Shown: positions 26,100 to 33,641, numbered from the stretch's first letter. The stretch is 51,399 nucleotides of DNA from Muribaculaceae bacterium (GCA_017626045.1 JAGAJP010000018.1:1-51399), one strand, 5' to 3'. Program-made: numbers and translations. The notes: a model not told the origin generated them from the sequence alone.

Positions 26100-27157
26100 T
26101 TTCTCCTTACTTGTGTCAACGGAATCCTTACGCGCTCATCGGCATAAGGAGTGCCGTCGAATATTGATTTGGTATTTGTTATATCTGTTTCTGTTCCATA
26201 GAACATCAAAAACGGCTTTTGCCATTGTTCTGTAAATCGGATTGCTTTAGTGACAGTATCCTTGTCAAAACCACACTCAAACAATATGCGGTTTAGATCA
26301 TGGTTGTCAAGAAATAGCCAAAGCTTGAAATCCGATGGATATCTTCTGAAGTGTCTTTTTACTTTTTCATATAGTTTCCCATTTTTAGTTAATGATTCAT
26401 GATTATTAATGGCTTCCAACAAAATCTCCCGATATCGAAAGTCAAGAACCCCGTCTAACACTCCCACATATTCCATCTGACGCGCTTCTTGAGCCCCGAA
26501 CAAAAGTTTATTACAGGCGAAGCGAAGTTTTTTGCGAGGGCAAAAATCAAGACTCCCCCATACTTCCCCTATTAACTCCACATTGGGATAATTCCGTTTT
26601 ATTTTGGTTCGGAATTTTTCCCAAAATTCAAATGATGGACCGGCGGCATGGTCAAGACGTAGGGCGTCAAACCCCATACGGCACAAATGCTCGGCCTTAT
26701 CCGTAAGGAAATCGCTTACTTCCGGATTGTTTGTGTCAAACATCGGAAGTTCGGAGATTCCGGCATAACAGATATATTTCCCATCAGAATCCCTGATAAA
26801 CCAATCGGAATTGCAATTTTCGGTAAACAAAGATGAGGATGAATGGCAATGGTTGGCAACGAAATCAGCCACAATGATCATTCCGCGGCGATGAACTTCG
26901 GCTATGAGGCATGCGATATCATCCCATGTTCCGAAATGAGGGTCGACCTCATCAAAAGATATAGTATGGTATCCGTGATAAGCCGCAGATTTGAAGAAAG
27001 GTGTCAGCATTATTCCTGACATGCCGAGACCATGTATATAATCAAGATGCCTGATTATATCCATTATAGTTCCACCCTTGAAATTTCCCGTGGAATCCAC
27101 AGTTCCGGAGGGAAAAAAGCGGTCAATCATCAGATGATATATCTTCCGACCTGCCAT
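26096..27157 (-). CDS. GH13 alpha-amylase-family protein, cytoplasmic and short
   Basis: 353 residues, no signal peptide. It has the GH13 (beta/alpha)8 core with all key motifs: region I ADFVANH (97-103), nucleophile Asp169 in DALRLDHA, acid/base Glu198 in LIGEVWG, and Asp287 in LDNHDLNR. The active site is therefore intact. The usual C-terminal beta-sandwich (domain C) is missing, as the protein ends soon after QKPFLMFYGTETDI. Substrate is unknown. Its ATG overlaps the stop of the 39-residue membrane peptide gene (TAATG) and its stop overlaps the Sel1 start, an unusual setting for an amylase; no starch-use (Sus) genes or glycogen genes are adjacent. Confidence 0.85.
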   Translation of the reverse strand: MAGRKIYHLMIDRFFPSGTVDSTGNFKGGTIMDIIRHLDYIHGLGMSGIMLTPFFKSAAYHGYHTISFDEVDPHFGTWDDIACLIAEVHRRGMIIVADFVANHCHSSSSLFTENCNSDWFIRDSDGKYICYAGISELPMFDTNNPEVSDFLTDKAEHLCRMGFDALRLDHAAGPSFEFWEKFRTKIKRNYPNVELIGEVWGSLDFCPRKKLRFACNKLLFGAQEARQMEYVGVLDGVLDFRYREILLEAINNHESLTKNGKLYEKVKRHFRRYPSDFKLWLFLDNHDLNRILFECGFDKDTVTKAIRFTEQWQKPFLMFYGTETDITNTKSIFDGTPYADERVRIPLTQVRRK

Positions 27158-27276
27158 TATTCATTTTGTTTATGAATACTCTTAAGGATCAGACAGCCGA
27201 TCACCAAGACAATAAGGATTGCAATAAGCAATAAGATACCGAGAAAAGCCAAAACAATGAGTGTGTTCATTTCCAT
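27157..27276 (-). CDS. 39-residue single-span membrane peptide
   Basis: The frame runs from ATG at 27276 to TAA at 27157-27159: MEMNT, then about 25 hydrophobic residues (LIVLAFLGILLLIAILIVLV and on), then LKSIHKQNE. It begins 4 bp after the stop of the unknown protein upstream, and its stop shares one base with the GH13 start (TAATG). The tight fit on both sides and the clean membrane span argue that it is a real gene. Function unknown; it may bridge or regulate the tail-anchored protein upstream. Confidence 0.65.
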   Translation of the reverse strand: MEMNTLIVLAFLGILLLIAILIVLVIGCLILKSIHKQNE

Positions 27277-27280
27277 AAAT

Positions 27281-28624
27281 TTATTCTTTTATGAGTGTAA
27301 GAATTGCAATAATGAGTGAAAGAAAAGTTATAGTCCAACTTATAATAGAGCCAATGCGGGAGAATGTCACGTTACGGGCGTTCACGCGCGGCACTGCCAC
27401 ATCCAGAAGCCGCCTGAATCTTTTGTCTAATTTGAAACGCTTCATGAAGTAATCCATTCGGTGATCCAATTCCCACACATTCAAAATGCGCTCATTGAAA
27501 TATTCGGCGATCTGCGCGCGCCGTAGTTCGATTTCATGCGGCTTCATTTCGCTATGACTCCTATTGAATTGTTCAAGTTGCCTGTCAAGCATGCTCAGTA
27601 CGCATAATTCCTTGAGGCATTGGGTGCGTTCCAACCCATTATCCAAGATTTGTTCTTTCCTTTCATTAGCTTCGACATTTACAAAAGGCGACGCGACCTT
27701 AACAGAGAGGATGTGGTCTTCCACAGCCCAATAACCTTCAACCCGATTGTTGGAATAAAAATAATTGACAGCTGGGCGTACGCTATTGGCATGCAACTGC
27801 ATAAAATTATCATTACACCGCAGGTATCCATATATGAAACGCTGAGCATGAGTAGTATTGGAAAGCTTATCCTGATCAGAATCGGGACCAATATTCTCTT
27901 TAGAAAAATTAACGGACAGAAATTGGTCTATCGTCTTATACTGATCGGGCGAATAGTATTGACTTTTCACTGCTCGATTGACTTTTTTGACATCATTCAA
28001 TTGATTGTCGATTCCCAGAAACGTGATATTGGTTGATGAGATAATTTTCGTCAAGTCTACTTTCTTTGGTTTCAATCCCGACACTTTACAGATGATGGAT
28101 CTCAGCCAATCGTGCATTTCCTCCTTGCCATTATCATAAGAGGAGGTTAGTCCGCGATCTCCTGTTTCATAAATTGCTTTCCTTAAATATACTAAATCAT
28201 AAGGTGTACACCATTCATGCTCGGAGATTGGACAAGTGCCGCTGTGAAAATATTTGTCAACCGTCACAATAAGAACTATGGCATAATTGTGCACTCCTTT
28301 TCGACCAATGCGGTATCTCAACAGATAGGGGGTGATACCCACGTTTCGCTCTTGGCTCTTGCAACCATCATATAGGGAGGTGTAAGTAAAAAATAAGGGG
28401 CTATTCTGCTTATCTTGCTTATCCTGGTAATAGCCATACTTGAATGATGCGTTCAGATGATGCACGAATGGCGCATCTTCTGGCAACTCTTGCGTGAGCT
28501 TTTCTCGATAACAACGGCGCATTCTGGGTATAGGTACCAGTAGAGCCATCTTTGCCATAAAGACGTTTCTGATATTGCAATTCTCGGTCTTGCCGTTATT
28601 TTCAGGAGTATTGTCAGTGCACAT
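27281..28624 (-). CDS. Unknown protein with C-terminal membrane anchor
   Basis: 447 residues from ATG 28624. The frame stays open to an ATG at 28861, but that extension overlaps a hairpin-rich segment and looks non-coding; ATG 28558 (MAKMALLVPIP) is another candidate. The soluble part has no motif I recognise. Visible features are YFHSGTCPISEHEWCTPYDL in the middle, a long charged helical region (about LERTQCLKELCVLSMLDRQL onward) and a final membrane span (GSIISWTITFLSLIIAILTL) ending IKE, so it is probably tail-anchored with the bulk in the cytoplasm. It is the first gene of a four-gene operon with 4-bp gaps or overlaps throughout. The start codon region can pair into a 10-bp hairpin (28619-28649). 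Confidence 0.6.
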   Translation of the reverse strand: MCTDNTPENNGKTENCNIRNVFMAKMALLVPIPRMRRCYREKLTQELPEDAPFVHHLNASFKYGYYQDKQDKQNSPLFFTYTSLYDGCKSQERNVGITPYLLRYRIGRKGVHNYAIVLIVTVDKYFHSGTCPISEHEWCTPYDLVYLRKAIYETGDRGLTSSYDNGKEEMHDWLRSIICKVSGLKPKKVDLTKIISSTNITFLGIDNQLNDVKKVNRAVKSQYYSPDQYKTIDQFLSVNFSKENIGPDSDQDKLSNTTHAQRFIYGYLRCNDNFMQLHANSVRPAVNYFYSNNRVEGYWAVEDHILSVKVASPFVNVEANERKEQILDNGLERTQCLKELCVLSMLDRQLEQFNRSHSEMKPHEIELRRAQIAEYFNERILNVWELDHRMDYFMKRFKLDKRFRRLLDVAVPRVNARNVTFSRIGSIISWTITFLSLIIAILTLIKE

Positions 28625-28649
28625 AATCAATAAGACATGGATTATGCGC
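28619..28649 (-). promoter_or_regulatory. Hairpin covering a candidate start codon
   Basis: gcacataatc (28619-28628) pairs with gattatgcgc (28640-28649), with one wobble, over an 11-base loop. The ATG at 28624 lies inside the 3' arm on the minus strand. It could mask translation or be the 3' hairpin of the upstream structured RNA. Confidence 0.35.
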
Positions 28650-28679
28650 CTCGGTCTTCCCCTCGTTGGCGTTAGGTAA

Positions 28680-29010
28680 GTAAATGAAAAAGCGTAGGAA
28701 TCTGTATCTGTTACCGTCCTACGTTCTGAGGCTTCTCGCATTGCCCTGTCAAAGTCGGACGGCAACGCAGAAGCCCACGCCTGTATATGCAATCGATGCG
28801 TCCGGCTATATTTCTCCCGAAATATCATGCCGGAGGCAGGATAACCATATACCACGGGCATCTACCGTTGCTCAATCCTTGACTTTGACAGAAAGTTTGC
28901 GAGACATTTCAGAACGTCAAGAATCAGCGCGGATAAACGCTTTCTTAATGTATTATCTCTACATCCCGCTCCGCTTTACCCCAGACCGGGGCTTCCACAT
29001 TGCGATCTGC
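28680..29010 (-). ncRNA. Candidate structured RNA of about 330 nt
   Basis: The segment has a promoter at its upstream end (29016-29045) and a hairpin plus TTTTT at its downstream end (stem 28693-28699/28717-28723). Between them are a 15-bp stem with one bulge (28730-28745/28761-28775), a two-part hairpin with ccggc/gccgg and atatttc/gaaatat stems (28801-28834), a cttgac/gtcaag pairing (28878-28883/28916-28921) and a cccc/gggg hairpin (28979-28991). Open frames on both strands here carry no recognisable domain. I do not recognise the RNA class. Strand is inferred from the promoter and T-run. Confidence 0.4.
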
Positions 29011-29018
29011 AATCGCAA
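29000..29018. promoter_or_regulatory. Dyad at the start of the structured segment
   Basis: ttgcgat (29000-29006) and atcgcaa (29012-29018) are perfect complements around ctgca. The dyad covers the expected start site and touches the -7 box at 29016-29023, so it is either an operator or the first hairpin of the transcript. Confidence 0.4.
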
Positions 29019-29045
29019 AGTTAATAAAAATTTTTAAGAAACAAG
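29016..29045 (-). promoter_or_regulatory. Promoter of the structured segment and four-gene operon
   Basis: On the minus strand TAACTTTG at 29016-29023 is an exact -7 box. CTTG at 29042-29045 is a 3-of-4 -33 box with 18 bp between them. Confidence 0.5.
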
Positions 29046-29109
29046 TTAAAATCCTGAAAATTTTTGCTTTTTGATTTCAGTGGCCCTGCATCCGCCTATC
29101 GTATTCAGG

Positions 29110-29154
29110 GTCTGACCTGTCTGACTCGTCCGACTCGTCCGACAGGTCAGACAA
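29110..29154. repeat. Five 9-bp GTCNGACNN palindromic repeats
   Basis: Units start at 29110, 29119, 29128, 29137 and 29146, each a GTC-N-GAC palindrome plus two bases. The outer units also pair as a 12-bp hairpin (29110-29121 with 29141-29152). The same unit forms the 3' end of the four-helix-bundle gene downstream. Confidence 0.8.
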
Positions 29155-29261
29155 ATTAGATTCACCTGAAAGATCCTGCAAATCAGATAATTCCTTTACT
29201 ACTTGCATTTACCGGATGAGGCTTAATGCTATAGCTTTAGAAAATTCTTTAGACTTTATTC

Positions 29262-29291
29262 TTTACATCTCAGAAAATTGTGCTATCTTTG
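29262..29291 (+). promoter_or_regulatory. Promoter of the four-helix-bundle gene
   Basis: TATCTTTG at 29284-29291 matches TAnnTTTG; the -33 region has ttta at 29262-29265 with 18 bp between. The predicted start near 29298 lies inside the longest open frame, which supports the ATG at 29349 rather than 29295. Confidence 0.5.
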
Positions 29292-29348
29292 TAATTGAGA
29301 ATCAAATTCATCCATTTGGCATATATGCCAAAATTATACAGTCTAATC

Positions 29349-29999
29349 ATGAAAACATTTCTTCCTTCTGCCGGTGGCTACCGCAAACTGAGAGCATTCC
29401 GTCTTGCTGAGATCATCTGTGACCTCACGATGATTTTTGCCGAGAAATTTATTCGCCATGGCAGCCGTACACGCGACCAGATAGAACAGGCAGCAAGAAG
29501 CGGCAAGCAGAATATTGCAGAGGGAAGCGAGGCATCCCGCACTTCTAAAGAAACTGAAATCAAGCTGACAAATGTCGCGAAAGCCTCTCTTGAGGAACTG
29601 TTGCTTGATTATGAGGATTATCTAAGGCAGAATAGCCTACCGCAATGGGGAAAGGAACACCCAAGGACAGTTCGACTAAGAGAATATCTCAGGAGTAATG
29701 AATTCATGCGGGCGCCGACACAGCTTGCCCAGAAGCTAAACGCCGAAGAGTACTGTAATCTTTGCATTACTCTGATTAACCAGACCACCTATATGCTTAA
29801 AAGACTCATCGATCGGCAACAACAGCAATTCCTTGAGCAAGGCGGCATCAAGGAGCAGATGTTCCGAGCCAGATCCGCATGTCGCAACCAGAATCAGACT
29901 GGTCGGACAAGTCAGACTAGTCCGACTGGTCCGACAAGTCAGACGGGTCTGACAGGTCCGACAAATCCAAGCAATCCCAAAGATCCTAAAAAACATTAA
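29349..29999 (+). CDS. Four-helix-bundle suffix-domain protein with GTCNGAC-encoded tail
   Basis: 216 residues from ATG 29349 (MKTFLPSAGGYRKLRAFRLA). It has the four-helix-bundle (S23/IVP-like) signature: TRDQIEQAARSGKQNIAEGS, then KASLEELLLDYEDYLRQ and a longer helical suffix to about residue 165. Members of this fold are found in 23S rRNA intervening sequences and, as Avd, with diversity-generating retroelements; no reverse transcriptase is present here. The tail (about 182-212) is a triplet repeat of the form (G/S)-x-T, encoded by seven 9-bp GTCNGACNN units. The function is unknown. An upstream ATG at 29295 precedes the predicted transcript start. Confidence 0.75.
   Translation: MKTFLPSAGGYRKLRAFRLAEIICDLTMIFAEKFIRHGSRTRDQIEQAARSGKQNIAEGSEASRTSKETEIKLTNVAKASLEELLLDYEDYLRQNSLPQWGKEHPRTVRLREYLRSNEFMRAPTQLAQKLNAEEYCNLCITLINQTTYMLKRLIDRQQQQFLEQGGIKEQMFRARSACRNQNQTGRTSQTSPTGPTSQTGLTGPTNPSNPKDPKKH
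29902..29964 (+). repeat. Seven 9-bp GTCNGACNN repeats inside the gene
   Basis: Units start at 29902, 29911, 29920, 29929, 29938, 29947 and 29956; a degenerate unit (aTCAGACtg) precedes them at 29893. They are in frame and encode G-R-T, S-Q-T, S-P-T, G-P-T type triplets. The unit equals the one in the non-coding array at 29110-29154. Confidence 0.85.
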
Positions 30000-30055
30000 C
30001 ATACATCTTCGAGGCTCGAGGATATTAGTCTGCCCAATCCCAAATTCTAAAAAAT

Positions 30056-30080
30056 TAGTACCTTGTATTGCATGGTACTA
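30056..30080 (+). promoter_or_regulatory. Probable PadR operator
   Basis: TAGTACC (30056-30062) and GGTACTA (30074-30080) form a perfect dyad with 11 bases between. It brackets the -33 box of the padR-pspC promoter, the expected place for autoregulation by a PadR dimer. Confidence 0.55.
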
Positions 30081-30098
30081 AAATTTTTATTAATTTTG
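30067..30098 (+). promoter_or_regulatory. Promoter of padR-pspC
   Basis: ATTG at 30067-30070 and TAATTTTG at 30091-30098 are separated by exactly 20 bp. The predicted start near 30105 lies 24 nt before the ATG at 30129. Confidence 0.6.
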
Positions 30099-30128
30099 CC
30101 GCATCAAAGTTCAAACACTGATAAATCC

Positions 30129-30476
30129 ATGAATATAGACAACGCCAGATCACAGATGAGAAAAGGCATGCTGGAGTATTGCGTGATGCTGATCCTCCGA
30201 AAGGAAGCATCGTATACCAGCGACATTATCAGCCGTCTAAAGGAGGCGGACATGATTGTGGTGGAGGGCACCCTCTATCCACTCCTCACACGCCTCAAAA
30301 ACGAAGGGCTTCTATGCTATGAATGGAGGGAATCGACACAAGGTCCTCCCAGGAAATACTATGCGCTGACGGGGGCGGGCGAGGAGTTCGTAGCCCGGCT
30401 TGACTCGGAATGGGAAAGCATCAGGAATTCCATATTAATAATAAAAGAAGAAAAAGATATTCATCTCGAAAACTAA
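30129..30476 (+). CDS. PadR-family transcriptional regulator
   Basis: 115 residues from ATG 30129 (MNIDNARSQMRKGMLEYCVM); an earlier in-frame ATG at 30063 lies upstream of the -7 box and is not usable. The PadR winged helix is clear: ILRKEASYTSDIISRLKEAD, VVEGTLYPLLTRLKNEGLL and STQGPPRKYYALTGAGEEF. PadR proteins repress as dimers and often react to membrane-active compounds. The gene is followed after 6 bp by the PspC gene, a pairing widespread in Bacteroidetes, and a dyad operator overlaps its promoter. Confidence 0.9.
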   Translation: MNIDNARSQMRKGMLEYCVMLILRKEASYTSDIISRLKEADMIVVEGTLYPLLTRLKNEGLLCYEWRESTQGPPRKYYALTGAGEEFVARLDSEWESIRNSILIIKEEKDIHLEN

Positions 30477-30482
30477 AGACTT

Positions 30483-32162
30483 ATGAAACGTAACATCACT
30501 GTGAACATATTCGGATCCCTATATCCGATCGATGAAGATGCATACGCAATGCTCAACAGCTATATCATCAACATGCGCGACTATTTCTCGCGACAGCCTG
30601 ACGGCAAGGAAATAGCCGATGATATCGAGGCGCGGGTGGCGGAACTGATGGCGGAACTGCGGAAAAACGGGGTGGAGGCAATCAGCATCCAGCATGTTCA
30701 AGACATAATAGAAAGAATTGGAAGCCCGGAGCAGATGGGTATGGAGATTTCCGAAAATATAGAGTCTTCCGATGAATGCGCACCGGACGAAGAGAAGAGC
30801 GAAGAGAAGAGTCACGTGAAGCGAAGACTCTTCCGTGATCCCGACCATCGAATATTGGGAGGAGTATGCGCCGGTATAAGCTGCTATTTAGGCATAAACC
30901 CCATGTGGCTTCGCCTTGCTGCCATAATTTTGCTGATACCTACCTATGGCATCATTGCTCTCCTTTACATAATATGCTGGATCAGCATACCGCTTGCCAT
31001 AACTCCAGCCGAGCGTCTGCAGATGAAGGGAAAGCCCGTGAATGTGTCGAGTCTTTGCAATGAGTTTCTAAATTCCACCCGCGACATGATAAGCTGCAAC
31101 GGGAGCGAGGGCCTTAGCAATGGTTTTATAAATGCCATGAAATCAGTGTTAAAGGGTTTGCTTTACGCGGTATGCATCCTACTCCTCCTTGCGTCTTTCG
31201 TAGCGATTGTTGTGCTTCTTATAGGTATCGTGAGTCTGCTCGCAGCTCCTTGGGGCGACCTCTCGAACATTCTCGGAGTAGACTTCCCGCTTTTCCAAGT
31301 ATACGACAGCAACCCTGTATGGCTGCTTTGGGTTTGCGGCGTGAGCCTTTTGATCCTCGTAGGAATGACCCTTTTCCTCGCAATGCATTTCCTTCTTCAC
31401 TTAGTAGGGAGAATCAATGCCTTGAGCACACCTCTGCGGATTTCATGTGTCGCTATGTGGGTGATAACGCTTATTGTGTTTTCTGCTTCCTGGACTAAAA
31501 TGATAAGTAATGTCAGTATTCTGCATACGGAGCCTTATGAAAAAAGAGCCGAAAGGGTTGCCATCAGAAACGCCAAACGAAAAGCCGAAAAGAAGGAAAG
31601 GGAACTTTCATATCTCCGGCAGGCGGGATGGACAATCGAGAGGGGAGAGAACGTGGATTCATGTTTCACCGACAGTGGAGAGCATTTCTCCGGCGACAGT
31701 TCAGTCAGGTATCTGAACGCTTACGGTGAGGGAGGAATGGACATGGCATATACGGTGACACGCACTCTAAAGGTTGCTCCGGGAAGATACATCATAAAGG
31801 CGGCAGCCCGCACCAACGGAGAGGGCGCGGGAATATTCGCCGTCAACGGTTCCGGCAAAAAGATGTTTACACCTATTCCGGTGTGCGGCAGCAGAGGTGG
31901 CTCCATCTGGAGCGATGCAAAGATCGCACTTGATGCTGATACCGCAAAAACTCGGCCGGACCGCAGTTATCTTAAAAGAATTGTGAAAGCCAACGAGGAG
32001 AGAGGATATGGATGGTCGGAGGTGTTGATAAGCAACATCACCGTCGGTTCCGACAGTATTCTGACTTATGGAGTCACAAACCAGACCCCAATGCGCATGT
32101 GGGAGGGGACCTGGCTCTCCGCCTCGGGCTTCGAACTTATTCCCGATTCCACCGGAAAGTAA
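30483..32162 (+). CDS. PspC-domain multi-span membrane protein
   Basis: 559 residues. The N-terminal part (about 1-105) is a soluble helical domain (MKRNITVNIFGSLYPIDEDA; DDIEARVAELMAELRKNGVE). The PspC domain follows at about 115-175 (RRLFRDPDHRILGGVCAGIS). Further membrane helices lie near 214-245, 270-300 and 312-340. The C-terminal 180 residues, after an Arg/Lys-rich coiled segment (IRNAKRKAEKKERELSYL), are predicted beta-rich and extracytoplasmic. PspC relatives take part in envelope stress responses. It is cotranscribed with and probably controlled by the PadR protein, and ends at a strong terminator. Confidence 0.88.
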   Translation: MKRNITVNIFGSLYPIDEDAYAMLNSYIINMRDYFSRQPDGKEIADDIEARVAELMAELRKNGVEAISIQHVQDIIERIGSPEQMGMEISENIESSDECAPDEEKSEEKSHVKRRLFRDPDHRILGGVCAGISCYLGINPMWLRLAAIILLIPTYGIIALLYIICWISIPLAITPAERLQMKGKPVNVSSLCNEFLNSTRDMISCNGSEGLSNGFINAMKSVLKGLLYAVCILLLLASFVAIVVLLIGIVSLLAAPWGDLSNILGVDFPLFQVYDSNPVWLLWVCGVSLLILVGMTLFLAMHFLLHLVGRINALSTPLRISCVAMWVITLIVFSASWTKMISNVSILHTEPYEKRAERVAIRNAKRKAEKKERELSYLRQAGWTIERGENVDSCFTDSGEHFSGDSSVRYLNAYGEGGMDMAYTVTRTLKVAPGRYIIKAAARTNGEGAGIFAVNGSGKKMFTPIPVCGSRGGSIWSDAKIALDADTAKTRPDRSYLKRIVKANEERGYGWSEVLISNITVGSDSILTYGVTNQTPMRMWEGTWLSASGFELIPDSTGK

Positions 32163-32172
32163 TACGATTGGC

Positions 32173-32214
32173 GCATCGGCAGTTCTCCTCTTATCGATTG
32201 CCGATGCTTTTTTT
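32173..32214 (+). terminator. Terminator of padR-pspC
   Basis: gcatcggca (32173-32181) pairs with tgccgatgc (32199-32207), followed by eight T. Its T-run runs straight into the -33 box of the next promoter. Confidence 0.85.
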
Positions 32215-32245
32215 ATTGCGGTTAAGTATTTTTTTGCTAATTTTG
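32215..32245 (+). promoter_or_regulatory. Promoter of the PL9 lyase gene
   Basis: ATTG at 32215-32218 and TAATTTTG at 32238-32245 are 19 bp apart. The predicted start near 32252 gives a leader of about 16 nt. Confidence 0.55.
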
Positions 32246-32267
32246 CAGTGAACAACATTTCTGCATC

Positions 32268-33563
32268 ATGAAAAAGATTCTTATTTGTATGGCGGCAACC
32301 GCATTGGCATACAGCTCGGCATGGAGCACCGTTTATTACGTGGATCCTTCCGGCGATGACAATGCTGTCGGAAGTCGTGAGAACCCTTTCAAGACTCTCC
32401 GAAAGGCAATTGAGGCTGCGGAGCCCGGAACGTCCATCTATCTGAAAGGGGGTGTCCACAGGCCTAAGGAAAGCGAAATTATGCTTAAGGGTGCGGAAGG
32501 CGTTTATAGCGTCCTTTTCAGTCTTGACGTCAAGGGCACGGCCGACATGCCTGTCACCATCACATCATATCCCGGAGAAAGGGCGGTAGTGGATCTTTCA
32601 GAAGTAAAACCCGACTCGCGCGTGATGGCATTCTATCTCACCGGCGACTACTGGCACCTCAAGGGGTTTGACATCACCGGAATCCAGGTCACTCAGACCG
32701 GACATTCCCAAAGCATAAATGTCGGCATATTCGGAGGAAACAATTGTGTGGTAGAGCAAGTTAACATGCACGACGGCATGGGTATCGGAGTGTATGCAGT
32801 GCGAGGGTCCGACAATCTGATTCTCAATTGCGATGCTTATAACAACTATGACCCCGTGTCGGGTGGCGGATACGGCGGCAATTGCGATGGCTTCGGGTTC
32901 CATTTTAAGGACAATGGATACAGCGGCAACGTTATCAGAGGCTGTCGGGCATGGCGAAACAGCGATGACGGTTTCGATCTGATAAACAACAGTTCGCAAG
33001 TGGTTATAGAAAACTGCTGGGCGTGGGAAAACGGCTATGATGCCGACCTTGTGTCGCGCGGGGACGGCACCGGTTTCAAATGCGGAGGCTATGGAATGAA
33101 GCCCAAGGCAAAGGCTCCCGGCGAAATACCGCGCAACGTGGTCAGAAACTGCATATCCTATGGCAACAAGAACAAAGGTTTTTATGCCAATCATCATCTG
33201 GGTGGAATCGATTTTGAGAACAATACCTCATTCCGGGATCCGAGCAACTTCAACATGGTAAACCGGAAATCAGCCGTTGAGGCAGTTGACGTGCCCGGAT
33301 ATGGACACAGTTTGTGCTCAAATGTAGCGTGGGAACCGCGTCGCCCGGGAGAATTCTGCGTCAATCTGTGCCGAGAATCTTCCACATTGTCGTCCAACAG
33401 TTTTGACGGAAATATAGCAATATCCGAGGCAGACTTCGAAAGCCTCGATCCAGCGCAGCTTCTTGCACCGCGTAATCCTGACGGCTCTTTGCCCGAAATC
33501 ACTTTCCTAAAGCTTCGCGAAGAAACCCCTGCCTTCAAAGCCCGTATAGGCTATCAGTTCTGA
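32268..33563 (+). CDS. Secreted polysaccharide lyase, PL9-like
   Basis: 431 residues with a signal peptide (cleavage near SSAWS-TVYY, about 20). It is a right-handed parallel beta-helix: YYVDPSGDDNAVGSRENPFK at the start, then coils rich in N-x-C words. NCDGFGFH (Asp207), NSDDGFDL (Asp233, Asp234, Asp237) and GTGFKCGG (Lys271) match the calcium-binding aspartates and catalytic lysine known from PL9 pectate and rhamnogalacturonan lyases. The enzyme should cleave uronate-containing polysaccharide by beta-elimination. It has its own promoter and ends at a terminator shared with the convergent GH2 gene, another glycan enzyme. Confidence 0.85.
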   Translation: MKKILICMAATALAYSSAWSTVYYVDPSGDDNAVGSRENPFKTLRKAIEAAEPGTSIYLKGGVHRPKESEIMLKGAEGVYSVLFSLDVKGTADMPVTITSYPGERAVVDLSEVKPDSRVMAFYLTGDYWHLKGFDITGIQVTQTGHSQSINVGIFGGNNCVVEQVNMHDGMGIGVYAVRGSDNLILNCDAYNNYDPVSGGGYGGNCDGFGFHFKDNGYSGNVIRGCRAWRNSDDGFDLINNSSQVVIENCWAWENGYDADLVSRGDGTGFKCGGYGMKPKAKAPGEIPRNVVRNCISYGNKNKGFYANHHLGGIDFENNTSFRDPSNFNMVNRKSAVEAVDVPGYGHSLCSNVAWEPRRPGEFCVNLCRESSTLSSNSFDGNIAISEADFESLDPAQLLAPRNPDGSLPEITFLKLREETPAFKARIGYQF

Positions 33564-33570
33564 CAAGTTT

Positions 33571-33629
33571 TTTTCTGTATACAAAAGGCGGCGCGTCTCA
33601 TCGACACGCCGCCTTTTGTATACAGAAAA
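33571..33629. terminator. Very long bidirectional terminator hairpin
   Basis: The arms 33571-33593 and 33607-33629 are perfectly complementary over 23 bp (core aaaaggcggcg / cgccgcctttt), and after one mismatch three more pairs close over a 5-base loop. It sits between the convergent PL9 and GH2 genes, 7 and 12 bp from their stops, and serves both strands. Confidence 0.88.
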
Positions 33630-33641
33630 TATGAATAAATC

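Noticed and set aside
28624..28861. N-terminal extension of the unknown tail-anchored protein to ATG 28861
   Set aside because: The extension covers the hairpin-rich segment and its T-run; structure explains it better than coding.
28684..29037. Plus-strand open frame of 117 codons over the same hairpin-rich segment
   Set aside because: No domain, overlaps the candidate RNA, and no promoter was seen for it.
29110..29154. Possible CRISPR or tRNA-like structure
   Set aside because: 9-bp period simple repeats; no spacers and no cloverleaf.
29295..29348. Earlier start for the four-helix-bundle gene
   Set aside because: The ATG coincides with the predicted transcript start, and the extra residues do not resemble the family's start.
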